Positions 15,781 to 22,930 are shown, counted from the stretch's first letter. The stretch is DNA of 40,191 nucleotides from Mycolicibacterium rhodesiae (GCF_002086695.1 NZ_MVIH01000026.1:1-40191), one strand, 5' to 3'. Numbers and translations are program-made. Notes: generated from the sequence alone by a model not told the origin.

Positions 15781-16440
15781 ATGACAAGTGGAACTGAGCT
15801 CTGGGGAACGCTGGCCGGCGCGAACGTGACCCTTGTGCAACGGTGGGCCTCTGCGTGGGCCGACCTTCAAGCCGCGGGCATGGCTTTATACGAACGAGGG
15901 AAGTCGGATGACAAGAGAGCGGCGAACATGTTCCTCCGCCGAGCCCTGTGGGAGTCTGCTATCGCTTCGTACGGGCGATGTGCGGTCAGCGCCAAAAAGC
16001 GCAATATTCCATTCAGAGACTTCGTGCAAGACACCGTGGGCGAGGACGGCATGGCCGTTCACCGGCAGATCATGGACTGGCGACACGGCCACGTAGCGCA
16101 CCGAAACCGGGCCGAGTTCGAGTCAATCGAGACCGTTCTCACCTACGAGAAGGGTGCCGCCCAACGTCCAAAGTCGTTCAACGTGGTACTGAAAATTGAT
16201 GCGGGACCACCGAACGATTCAGAGTTTGTCGCGGCATTCGATAGCCATGTCACGACATTGCGCGACACCCTGTGGGAACAGAAGTTGTTCGGGCTTACCC
16301 AGGACATCGTCGCAGACCTGAACGCGGGTCGAATTCCTTGGCCGTCGCAACTCCGCGCAGCGGATGACAAGATAGAGGCTGGCTGGTATTCGATTAACCA
16401 GAACATCACAACACTCAAGGCTAGCGGGAACGCCCCTTGA
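15781..16440 (+). CDS. HEPN-like protein (AbiU2-type motif), candidate antiphage RNase or toxin
   Basis: A 219-residue, mostly helical, soluble protein. The segment WRHGHVAHRN places Arg101 and His107 in an R-x5-H arrangement followed by Arg-Asn. This matches the (R/N)-x4-6-H active site of HEPN RNases and closely resembles the RDKxxAHRD pattern of AbiU2-like abortive-infection proteins. Upstream helices (about 15-85) and a C-terminal helical part fit that fold. The start ATG at 15781 was chosen because the longer frame upstream is low in protein character; no good ribosome site is visible. The next gene, with a second HEPN, begins 51 bp downstream on the same strand, suggesting an operon. 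Family assignment is by motif only; a non-catalytic HEPN is possible. Confidence 0.7.
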   Translation: MTSGTELWGTLAGANVTLVQRWASAWADLQAAGMALYERGKSDDKRAANMFLRRALWESAIASYGRCAVSAKKRNIPFRDFVQDTVGEDGMAVHRQIMDWRHGHVAHRNRAEFESIETVLTYEKGAAQRPKSFNVVLKIDAGPPNDSEFVAAFDSHVTTLRDTLWEQKLFGLTQDIVADLNAGRIPWPSQLRAADDKIEAGWYSINQNITTLKASGNAP

Positions 16441-16491
16441 GTACGGCGTGTCTCGTTCTAGCTGATCGCTGGCTGGTGCGAATATCCCGTA

Positions 16492-17862
16492 ATGGCGGAC
16501 CGAATGCAGGACACCTTCGATGGATCGCTGGGTCACTTCTGGATGGACCTCGCCGACGTCTACAACCTGAGCAAGGCCAGCGACGGCTATGTCCGTCTCG
16601 AGGATGACAACCTTTTCCACGTCGGCACGTTGCGCACGCGGGAATTCAACAACGAGTTCGGCCACAACCGCGAGCGGCTGCCGATGCCAAAGGCCGTATA
16701 CGGGATGACGAATAGCACGCGGGCGATCTTCTTCGATATCGCTGGTGTTTCTCAATCGAACGTCATGGGTCAGCGGGCCTCGACGCAGACAGTGCGCACG
16801 CGAGGTGTCGTCGTCAACGTGCCCTTCGCGGTACTCAAGGATGACAGGTTCCTCGCTGTCGAGCTTGAGATCCCACAGGTAACCAGATGGGCGGGGCTAA
16901 CCAGCATTCGCGAAACAGTCACCAAGCCCGCCAATGACGGAACCAAGCAATACAAGGCCGAAACCGTCGACGTGGAACCTATCGAGTTGGAGATCCGACG
17001 CGGATTCAAGCTGAAGCTGGACTCGACGTGGCACGCGGACGGCCCAGACGACAAGCGAACGATAAACGCCCCTCTGGTGGTCGGGACATCAGGCCGTACG
17101 CCACGACAGTGGCACGACCACCTCGTACCCCTGCTATCCGTCCAAGACCTGATCAGCCTCGCGCATGAGGGATTTGTTCCAGCAGAACGCGCTACCGTCG
17201 AATTCAAGATCGAAGACGACGGGCAGCCCCGTGACAGCGCCGAACTTTGGAACTCGCGGCTGATGACACTGCCCCGCCAAGGTGGAGTAGCAAGGCCGAA
17301 GTCGATGACCGAGATTCCGTTGTTCTACCTCAGCCATATTGGAGGACTCAAGGGCATCCGAAATTGGATACGGCTGGACCAAAAATATCCGCGAGCCACA
17401 GGCCCCCTTACGAGCGCCTATCGTTACGGCCAGAGCGGAGTCGAGGTTCGTCTAACTGAGATCGCTCTCGGCCTGGAGTATTGGACCAGGCTGCACAACG
17501 AGCATTTCCAACGCGCGTGGGCCAAACCTCTAAAAATCGGGGGGAAGAAGGAACCGCTTCCCATGGCCATCGGCCGCCACGTTGGGCCAGCCTTCACTGA
17601 GTTCGTCGGCGGCAACCTGTACGACTGGGCGTATCTCTTCTGGGGCACCTACAACAACTTGAAACATGCGCCCAGCTTCGAATATGACCCGTACGAGGTT
17701 GACACTCTTGGTGATACCGGAGCACTCCTTCTGCTGGGTGAACTACTCAATCGTGTTGCAGGAAACAGAATCCCGATGAAGGTGCTCACCGAGAGTGTTC
17801 GCACATACCAGCTTAAGGAGCGCATTCAGAAGCTGCTCGCAAAAGCGACGTCGCCCGCCTGA
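16492..17862 (+). CDS. ApeA-like protein: beta-rich N-terminus plus C-terminal HEPN domain
   Basis: A 456-residue protein. The N-terminal half looks beta-rich. It has a GxxRLEDDNLFHVGT opening, a YGMTNSTRAIFFD strand and the segment DDRFLAVELEIPQVTRW near 118-134, which resembles the 'F..v.v....L..W' pattern of the ApeA N-terminal domain. The C-terminal third is helical and contains YNNLKHAP (Asn389, His392), similar to the RN-xx-H motif of ApeA-like HEPN domains but with Asn in place of Arg. ApeA is a known antiphage abortive-infection protein. The start at 16492 or 16504 is uncertain because no ribosome site stands out. It lies 51 bp after the other HEPN gene, so the pair may act together or as enzyme and regulator. 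Confidence 0.65.
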   Translation: MADRMQDTFDGSLGHFWMDLADVYNLSKASDGYVRLEDDNLFHVGTLRTREFNNEFGHNRERLPMPKAVYGMTNSTRAIFFDIAGVSQSNVMGQRASTQTVRTRGVVVNVPFAVLKDDRFLAVELEIPQVTRWAGLTSIRETVTKPANDGTKQYKAETVDVEPIELEIRRGFKLKLDSTWHADGPDDKRTINAPLVVGTSGRTPRQWHDHLVPLLSVQDLISLAHEGFVPAERATVEFKIEDDGQPRDSAELWNSRLMTLPRQGGVARPKSMTEIPLFYLSHIGGLKGIRNWIRLDQKYPRATGPLTSAYRYGQSGVEVRLTEIALGLEYWTRLHNEHFQRAWAKPLKIGGKKEPLPMAIGRHVGPAFTEFVGGNLYDWAYLFWGTYNNLKHAPSFEYDPYEVDTLGDTGALLLLGELLNRVAGNRIPMKVLTESVRTYQLKERIQKLLAKATSPA

Positions 17863-18193
17863 GCGGCATGGAGTTGCCTGACGTCGCAGGTTCGGCGGTC
17901 TGCGCTGGCCGAGGTGGCTCAGCAGCTGCCGCGTGCCCCAAGGCGACAACTAGTGACCGGCGTGTCCGCCGTCTTGTTGAGTCTTCGAAGGATGGACGGG
18001 GGGCTCGTCGTTTTCCATTGCCGAATTGTCTCAGGAGGGTGCATCAAGTTTTAGGCAGACAACTGGGCACAGCTCCGGTCGAGCCGGTGAGGGTCGGCCG
18101 GATGGGACGGCGTTCCCGAGGACCGCGCCACGGAGCACGGCTACCTGCGGGCAAAGGGCGAGAGCCGTCGTCGGTATATGTCAGTATCTGCGC
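17863..18193. other. 331-bp gap before the GHKL-nuclease gene
   Basis: High in GC compared with the genes around it. No convincing gene is present. A 109-codon plus-strand frame (17868-18197) ends in an ATGA overlap with the next start, but its composition is Arg/Gly/Ala-rich and not protein-like. Near 18090-18180 one frame reads WDGVPEDRATEHGYLRAKGE, which could be a fragment of a lost gene. The promoter for the GHKL gene is probably here. Confidence 0.5.
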
Positions 18194-20221
18194 ATGACGC
18201 GCATCCAGGTACAGGCTGGCACCACCCTGTTACGGGGCTTTATCCGTACGCCCGCGACCGGTCTTTGTGAGCTGGTTTGGAACGCGTTCGACGAAGACGC
18301 CCACAACGTATCGGTCACCGTCGAATACAACTCGCTGGATTCAATCGACCAGATCGTTGTCGCCGACGATGGCAACGGCATGACTTTAGAGACCGCCAAA
18401 CGTGAGTTCGCCAAGGTTGGTGATAGCTGGAAAATAACCCCCGGAACAAAATCGCAGGGTGGCCGCCCCGTCCACGGGCGACACGGGCGTGGACGCTACT
18501 CGGCTTTCGCTATCGGCGGGAGCGTCGAATGGTATTCCATTGCGAAAGGAATAGATGAAAAGACCCTTCAATTGACTGTCGCTGAGGGCAGGGTGGAGGA
18601 TATCGACTTTTTCGATATCGAAGACCAGACGAAGTTCCTGGCCTCGGAAGAAACCGGCACTCGGGTGTCTTTGACCAGAATCACCCCAGAAGCGCAGAAG
18701 GCGTTTGATCGACGCGAGCAACTCGTGGCGCGCTTGACGTCCGAGTTCGCGTTGCACCTCGACAGATTTCCCGACTTTAAACTTATCTTCTGCGGCAGTC
18801 CCATAGATCCCAAGTCGGTCATCGAGGACAAGTCGGAATTGCCTCTGGAGCTCCCAGGAAATATTCCTGGTGTGGCTTCGATAATAGTCATTGAATGGAA
18901 TCTTCCATCGGTTGAGCGTCGGCTCTACTTGTGTGATTCTCAGGGGTCAGTAAAGGATGAACTAAAGGCCGGCGTGAAGTCGCCGGGAACCCAGTTCACC
19001 GCTTACGTAAAGTGGGACGGATTCTCTGAGAACAATCTGATTTTGGAATCAGAGGGCGAGGGTTACGACGAAGACCCGGAAGACGAATCGGAGAGCCCTG
19101 CTCAGATAGTCGTCGCGGCCGCGAGGAAGAAACTCAGGGAGCACCTGGGTGAACTCACGAGACGCAAAGAAGCTGCGACAGTGCAGCGTTGGATCGATGA
19201 AGGTATCTATCCATATAAAGACGACGACTCACCGAAGACACCGGTGGAGAGGGCGACTCGCGAGGCATTCCAGGTCGTCGCGATGGCGGCTTCGAAGACC
19301 GTGGACGAGAGCAAGTCCCAGCGAACGAAGGCGCTTGCGCTGGGATTGCTCAAGGAAACATTCGAAAGTGACCCGGAATCGCTGTTCCCACTCTTAAAGA
19401 AGGTCACTAACCTACCCGCTGCGCGGATCAACGAACTAAAGAAGATTCTGGAACGGACCAGTCTTACCCAGTTGATCCAAGCGGGTCACAGAATCGGGAA
19501 TCGTGTCGATTTTCTCAACGGGATCAGTGAGATTTTGTTTGAGCGCCAGTCGCGGCAACGTCTGCTCGAACGTCGCCAGCTTCATCGAATACTGGCGCAC
19601 GAGACCTGGATATTCGGCGAAGAGTGGTCACTTACGGGCGATGACGAACGCTTGAGCGCAGTCTTGAAGAAGTTCCTGAAGCACCTAGGCGGCCCGGAAG
19701 AAGTTGAGCTTACGGACGGTGACATCGGCGAGATACTTCGTGAGGACGGATCTATTGCAATCCCCGACCTTGTTCTGGGTCGAAAGGTCAGAGTGAGCGA
19801 AGACCGCTACGAGTACCTGGTAGTGGAACTTAAGCGGCCCAAGCACAAGCTTAACGACGAGGATGTTCTACAGTTGCGGAGCTACGCGGTGGCGATCACG
19901 AAGGACGAGCGGTTTGCCCAGCCAAACGTCTCCTGGAATTTTATCCTGGTCGGCAATGACACCACCGACTCTGTCGAGGACTTGCGCAGCCAGACCAACC
20001 TTCCGTTCGGAATGGTTCAGCAGAGTCAGAAGTACAGCGTTTGGGTCAAGAAATGGCCCGAGATCATCGGTGGCGCGGAGCACCGGATGAAGTTTGTCCA
20101 AGATTCGCTTCAGTACGAGTCCAATAAGGACAAAGGTCTCGACTACTTGCGCACCGCGTACGCCTCGTACCTCCCAGATCTCGAGGACCCGGAAGAGGGC
20201 GACGAGATCCCCGAAGGCTAG
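18194..20221 (+). CDS. GHKL (Hsp90/MORC-type) ATPase fused to a PD-(D/E)xK nuclease domain
   Basis: A 675-residue single-protein candidate defence effector. The N-terminal GHKL ATP site is complete: Glu26, Asn30 and Asp33 in CELVWNAFDEDA; D-x-G in ADDGNGM (58-63); a glycine lid GRHGRGRYSAF with Gly95, Gly98 and Gly100; and a later GTRVSLT strand. A long mixed middle follows, with an acidic linker (about 295-310) and a helical part. The C-terminus has IPDLVLGRK with Asp525 and, 20 residues on, VVELKRP with Glu545 and Lys547, then Gln560. This is a full D-(x19)-E-x-K nuclease motif of the kind seen in Shedu/DUF4263 and other restriction-like domains. The start at ATG 18194 is chosen over an upstream in-frame ATG (18026) because the extra residues are low complexity. 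GC is low for the genome. Confidence 0.85.
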   Translation: MTRIQVQAGTTLLRGFIRTPATGLCELVWNAFDEDAHNVSVTVEYNSLDSIDQIVVADDGNGMTLETAKREFAKVGDSWKITPGTKSQGGRPVHGRHGRGRYSAFAIGGSVEWYSIAKGIDEKTLQLTVAEGRVEDIDFFDIEDQTKFLASEETGTRVSLTRITPEAQKAFDRREQLVARLTSEFALHLDRFPDFKLIFCGSPIDPKSVIEDKSELPLELPGNIPGVASIIVIEWNLPSVERRLYLCDSQGSVKDELKAGVKSPGTQFTAYVKWDGFSENNLILESEGEGYDEDPEDESESPAQIVVAAARKKLREHLGELTRRKEAATVQRWIDEGIYPYKDDDSPKTPVERATREAFQVVAMAASKTVDESKSQRTKALALGLLKETFESDPESLFPLLKKVTNLPAARINELKKILERTSLTQLIQAGHRIGNRVDFLNGISEILFERQSRQRLLERRQLHRILAHETWIFGEEWSLTGDDERLSAVLKKFLKHLGGPEEVELTDGDIGEILREDGSIAIPDLVLGRKVRVSEDRYEYLVVELKRPKHKLNDEDVLQLRSYAVAITKDERFAQPNVSWNFILVGNDTTDSVEDLRSQTNLPFGMVQQSQKYSVWVKKWPEIIGGAEHRMKFVQDSLQYESNKDKGLDYLRTAYASYLPDLEDPEEGDEIPEG

Positions 20222-20255
20222 CTGGCCTAACCCGCCGCATGGTGGTCGAACCGAC

Positions 20256-20272
20256 TCACACCCTGGGTGTGA
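20256..20272 (+). terminator. Possible terminator after the GHKL-nuclease gene
   Basis: TCACACC/GGTGTGA forms a 7-bp stem with a 3-nt loop, 34 bp after the stop codon. There is no U-tract. The signal is weak. Confidence 0.35.
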
Positions 20273-20321
20273 CTAGTACGTCAGTGCCCTTATTAGTGGG
20301 TTTCTACACAGTCAAGGGAGC

Positions 20322-20359
20322 GAATGCCGACGAAGGAAACGGATCTGATATCCGTTGCC
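20322..20359. repeat. tRNA anticodon-arm-like repeat, copy 1
   Basis: It matches 20478-20516 except for one base insertion and a few substitutions. AACGGAT (20338-20344) and ATCCGTT (20350-20356) form a 7-bp hairpin with loop CTGAT. The AGGAAACGGAT stretch equals the sense strand of the nearby tRNA-Leu anticodon arm, but in opposite orientation on the chromosome. Confidence 0.7.
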
Positions 20360-20477
20360 TAGGCGCAAGTTCGATTGGCGCACTAGCGCTCGATTGAGCT
20401 GAATGCGGCAGTCAGACGGGCCATGTTTCGGACCGGCGCATCAGAGATGCTCGGCCGTTTCCGCAGGTCTGGGCCGT

Positions 20478-20516
20478 GAATGCCCGTCGAAGGAAACGGA
20501 TTTGATATCCGTTGCC
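20478..20516. repeat. tRNA anticodon-arm-like repeat, copy 2
   Basis: Second copy, hairpin AACGGAT-TTGAT-ATCCGTT. AGGAAACGGATT (20491-20502) is 12 bp identical to the tRNA-Leu sense strand. Read as a 5+7+5 arm, the loop would be TTTGATA. No full cloverleaf can be drawn around it. Confidence 0.7.
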
Positions 20517-20548
20517 GTAAAAAGGGCCCGCTGACCTGCGAAGGCATA

Positions 20549-20576
20549 GTGCATACGGTATGCATACTGTATGCAC
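20549..20576. promoter_or_regulatory. 28-bp palindrome of TGCATAC units, candidate recombinase or accessory-factor site
   Basis: GTGCATAC (20549-20556) and GTATGCAC (20569-20576) are outer arms around an inner perfect GTATGCATAC palindrome (20558-20567). The two direct TGCATAC units are 11 bp apart, exactly the spacing of the pair at 15590/15601 near the other end. Confidence 0.6.
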
Positions 20577-20639
20577 AAAATAAGGTGCATTTGCAACTAA
20601 TAGATCACCTAAGCATAGCCATCTACCTGCTCTTTTAAG

Positions 20640-20713
20640 TGCCCTCGGTGAGATTCGAACTCACACTGCACGGGTTTTGAATCCGTTTCCTCTGCCAGTT
20701 GGGATACGAGGGC
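20640..20713 (-). tRNA. tRNA-Leu (anticodon CAA), atypical short variable loop
   Basis: A 74-nt tRNA on the minus strand. Acceptor stem GCCCTCG/CGAGGGC with A73; D arm; anticodon stem ACGGA/CCCGT with an A-C mismatch next to the loop; loop TTCAAAA giving anticodon CAA (reads UUG, Leu); 5-nt variable loop; T arm GTGAG-TTCGAAT-CTCAC. The CCA end is not encoded. Normal leucine tRNAs have a long variable arm, so this is an unusual form. M. tuberculosis has a tRNA-Leu at this place (from memory). The 3' part is the integration site of the element to its left. Confidence 0.88.
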
Positions 20714-20737
20714 AGGCCGTCTTCACGGCGGTGTCCC

Positions 20738-20743
20738 ACCATA
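20738..20743 (-). promoter_or_regulatory. Candidate -10 box for tRNA-Leu
   Basis: TATGGT on the minus strand, 24 bp before the tRNA 5' end, fits TANNNT and would give an 18-nt leader. No good -35 is found at 17-18 bp. Confidence 0.35.
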
Positions 20744-20777
20744 GTGGATGACCGCGTCGCTGCCGCCAACCGGTCGG

Positions 20778-20791
20778 TCGGAGTACTCCGA
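20778..20791. promoter_or_regulatory. 14-bp perfect palindrome between tRNA-Leu and pdtaR
   Basis: TCGGAGTACTCCGA, 37 bp before the pdtaR ATG. It has the size and symmetry of a dimeric regulator site and could serve pdtaR or the divergent tRNA promoter. Confidence 0.45.
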
Positions 20792-20828
20792 GGTGGCTGA
20801 TTACCGCTGACCACGCAACAATGGCCGC

Positions 20829-21446
20829 ATGACGGACGCCGAAGACCGCACATCCCGCCGGGTGCTGATCGCCGAGGATGAAGCGTTGATCCGGATGGAT
20901 CTCGCCGAGATGCTTCGGGACGAGGGCTATGAGGTGGTCGGGGAGGCCGGCGACGGCCAGGAGGCCGTCGAGTTGGCCGAACAGCTGCGCCCTGACCTGG
21001 TGATCATGGACGTCAAGATGCCGCGTCGGGACGGAATCGACGCCGCCGCCGAGATCGCCAGCAAGCGCATCGCGCCGATCGTCGTGCTCACCGCCTTCAG
21101 TCAGCGCGACCTGGTGGAAAAAGCTCGCGACGCCGGCGCCATGGCGTACTTGGTCAAACCGTTCTCGATCAGCGATCTGATCCCGGCGATCGAGGTCGCG
21201 GTCAGCCGGTTCGGTGAGATCGCCGAACTTGAGCGTGAAGTCGCCAACCTGTCGGACCGGCTGGAGACCCGCAAACTGGTGGAGCGGGCCAAGGGGCTGC
21301 TGCAGGCGAACCAGGGCATGACCGAACCCGAAGCGTTCAAGTGGATTCAGCGGGCGGCCATGGACCGGCGCACCACGATGAAGCGGGTCGCCGAGGTGGT
21401 GCTGGAGACCCTCGACACGCCCGGTTCGGATCCGGCGTCGAATTGA
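20829..21446 (+). CDS. pdtaR: PdtaR-type response regulator with ANTAR RNA-binding domain
   Basis: A 205-residue regulator: receiver domain (about 10-130) with acidic pocket AEDE and phospho-acceptor Asp61 in VIMDVKMP, LVKPFS as the conserved Lys region, a coiled linker (ELEREVANLSDRLETRK) and a C-terminal ANTAR domain (about 140-200) that binds tandem-hairpin RNAs to prevent termination. It corresponds to M. tuberculosis Rv1626, the partner of kinase PdtaS encoded elsewhere. Here the element at tRNA-Leu separates it from cya, its usual neighbour. The start at 20829 is chosen from similarity (MTDAEDRTSRRVLIAEDE); no ribosome site is visible, so the message may be leaderless. Confidence 0.95.
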   Translation: MTDAEDRTSRRVLIAEDEALIRMDLAEMLRDEGYEVVGEAGDGQEAVELAEQLRPDLVIMDVKMPRRDGIDAAAEIASKRIAPIVVLTAFSQRDLVEKARDAGAMAYLVKPFSISDLIPAIEVAVSRFGEIAELEREVANLSDRLETRKLVERAKGLLQANQGMTEPEAFKWIQRAAMDRRTTMKRVAEVVLETLDTPGSDPASN

Positions 21447-21632
21447 TGCGTTAACTCTGCGTTTCCTCTGACCGCGCCGTTTGCCGCGATCCGGAATATG
21501 CTCACGGCCAGGCGTTGGCCAACATGACGCGCTGCGGCCACCGGTTGGTTATGTTCTACCGCAGTGTCGAGAGTGGGCCGGAGTGCGGTCTGCGATGTCG
21601 GCGCCGTGAAACTACTGACCCGGAGGTGAAAC

Positions 21633-22853
21633 GTGCGCGGACGCGCGACACGCAGTGCAATCGCCGCTAGTTCGGCGCTGCTGGCGGTCATCGGCATCGC
21701 CGGCTGCAACCAGCAGTCCCCGTCGAGCGGTGGTGGGAACGCCTCGCAGGGCGACCTGAAGATCGTCGAGCAGGTCCAGATCGACCAGAACGGCGCGGAA
21801 GTCAAGCCCGACGCCGGTGCCACCCCGGCCGATCCGGCCGGTGACGGCAAGGCCACCTGCCCGCCGGTGTCCATCGCCATGGCGGGTGCGCTCAACGGTC
21901 CCGACGCCGCGCTGGGCATCAACATCAAGGACGGCGTGCAGCTCGCCATCGACAAGCACAACGCCGCCAACCCCGGCTGCCAGGTGCAGCTCAAGCCGTT
22001 CGACACTGAAGGCGACCCGCAGAAGGCCACCGCGATCGCGCCGCAGATCGTCGACGACGCGTTCACGATCGGCCTTGTCGGCCCGGCGTTCTCGGGCGAG
22101 ACCAAGGCCACCGGCGGGGTGTTCGACCAGGCCGGCCTGGTCTCGGCGACCGCGTCGGCGACCAACGTCACGCTGTCCGAGCAGGGTTGGAAGACCTTCT
22201 TCCGCGGTCTGGCCAACGATGGTGTGCAGGGCCCGTCGGTCGCCAACTACCTGAAGAACACGCTGCAGCAGAAGAAGGTCTGCGTCGTCGACGACAGCAC
22301 CGACTACGGTGTCGGCCTGGCGACGGCGGTCCGCGAGACCCTCGGTCCGGTGGCGCTCGATGCCTGCAAGATCTCGGTCAAGAAGGGCGACAAGGACTTT
22401 TCGGCCGCGGTCACCCAGGTCAAGGGGCAGTCGCCGGATTCGGTGTTCTACAGCGGCTACTACGCCGAGGCTGCGCCGTTCGTCCAGCAGCTGCGCGACG
22501 GCGGATACACCGGCAAGTTCGTCAGCGCCGACGGCACCAAGGATCCGGAGTTCGTGAAGCAGGCCGGGCAGTCCTCGAAGGACGCCATCCTGTCCTGCCC
22601 GTGCGGCCCGGCCACCGGCAGCTTCGCTGACGAGTACACCAAGAAGTTCGGTCAGGCGCCCGGCACCTACAGCACCGAGGGATACGATCTCGGCACCGTT
22701 CTGCTGAAGGGCATCGACGCCGGCAAGATCACCCGCCCCGACCTGCTCGACTGGGTCAAGAACTACAACGGTCAGGGTGTTGCCCGTAAGTACCAGTGGA
22801 CCGACAAGGGTGAACTCACCACCACCCTGATCTGGATCTACAAGGTTCAGTAG
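21633..22853 (+). CDS. Branched-chain amino-acid/amide ABC transporter substrate-binding lipoprotein
   Basis: A 406-residue Leu/Ile/Val-binding-type periplasmic protein (Peripla_BP_6), lipid-anchored through Cys25 of lipobox IAGC. A Gly/Ser-rich linker follows, then a domain with SIAMAGALNGPDAALGINIKD-like N-lobe features and KKVCVVDDSTDYGVGLA at the second lobe. Four further cysteines (for example CPPV, CQVQ, CPCG) may form disulfides. The GTG start at 21633 follows CGGAGGTG. It heads a five-gene operon with two permeases and two ATPases. Substrates in this family range from branched-chain amino acids to urea and short amides, and cannot be read here. Confidence 0.93.
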   Translation: MRGRATRSAIAASSALLAVIGIAGCNQQSPSSGGGNASQGDLKIVEQVQIDQNGAEVKPDAGATPADPAGDGKATCPPVSIAMAGALNGPDAALGINIKDGVQLAIDKHNAANPGCQVQLKPFDTEGDPQKATAIAPQIVDDAFTIGLVGPAFSGETKATGGVFDQAGLVSATASATNVTLSEQGWKTFFRGLANDGVQGPSVANYLKNTLQQKKVCVVDDSTDYGVGLATAVRETLGPVALDACKISVKKGDKDFSAAVTQVKGQSPDSVFYSGYYAEAAPFVQQLRDGGYTGKFVSADGTKDPEFVKQAGQSSKDAILSCPCGPATGSFADEYTKKFGQAPGTYSTEGYDLGTVLLKGIDAGKITRPDLLDWVKNYNGQGVARKYQWTDKGELTTTLIWIYKVQ

Positions 22854-22865
22854 CCGTTTCGCGAG

Positions 22866-22896
22866 ACGCGTCCGGGACCACTTGGCTCGGACGCGT
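22866..22896 (+). terminator. Intercistronic hairpin (attenuator) after the binding-protein gene
   Basis: ACGCGTCCG (22866-22874) pairs with CGGACGCGT (22888-22896), 13-nt loop, 12 bp after the stop. It lies inside the operon, so it probably reduces downstream transcription or protects the binding-protein message. Confidence 0.6.
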
Positions 22897-22930
22897 TCTC
22901 GTTTCAGACACCAAGGAGGCCGCCGCCTAG

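Larger units (their letters stand above)
20222..20638. other. Right inner end of the element: hairpins, repeats and candidate recombinase sites
   Basis: Gene-free. It contains a weak terminator-like hairpin at 20256-20272, two copies of a 38/39-bp repeat with a perfect hairpin, ACCTGCGA at 20534-20541, a near-perfect 28-bp palindrome built of TGCATAC units at 20549-20576, then the att repeat. Confidence 0.65.
15439..20683. mobile_element. Integrative element in tRNA-Leu with defence cargo and no recombinase
   Basis: The element is bounded by a 45-bp perfect direct repeat (15439-15483 and 20639-20683). The right copy is the 3' part of an intact tRNA-Leu from the anticodon stem onward; the left copy is the displaced chromosomal 3' end. 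GC is clearly lower inside: for example 18601-18660 is 50%, whereas flanking genes are near two thirds GC. The cargo is three plus-strand genes: HEPN-like, ApeA-like and GHKL-nuclease. No tyrosine or serine recombinase, transposase, excisionase or replication gene is visible. Shared short motifs near both ends (TGCATAC pairs, ACCTGCGA) look like recombinase arm sites, so mobilisation in trans is plausible; loss of an integrase is the alternative. Confidence 0.85.

Noticed and set aside
17868..18197. 109-codon frame ending in an ATGA overlap with the GHKL gene
   Set aside because: Overlap is suggestive, but the product is low complexity (Arg/Gly/Ala/Pro) with no ribosome site or recognisable feature.
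20322..20516. CRISPR array
   Set aside because: Only two copies, 156 bp apart, imperfect, no cas genes.
15439..20713. Hidden integrase, excisionase or transposase in the element
   Set aside because: All frames of adequate length were read; no Arg-His-Arg-Tyr, serine recombinase, DDE or small winged-helix motif was seen.
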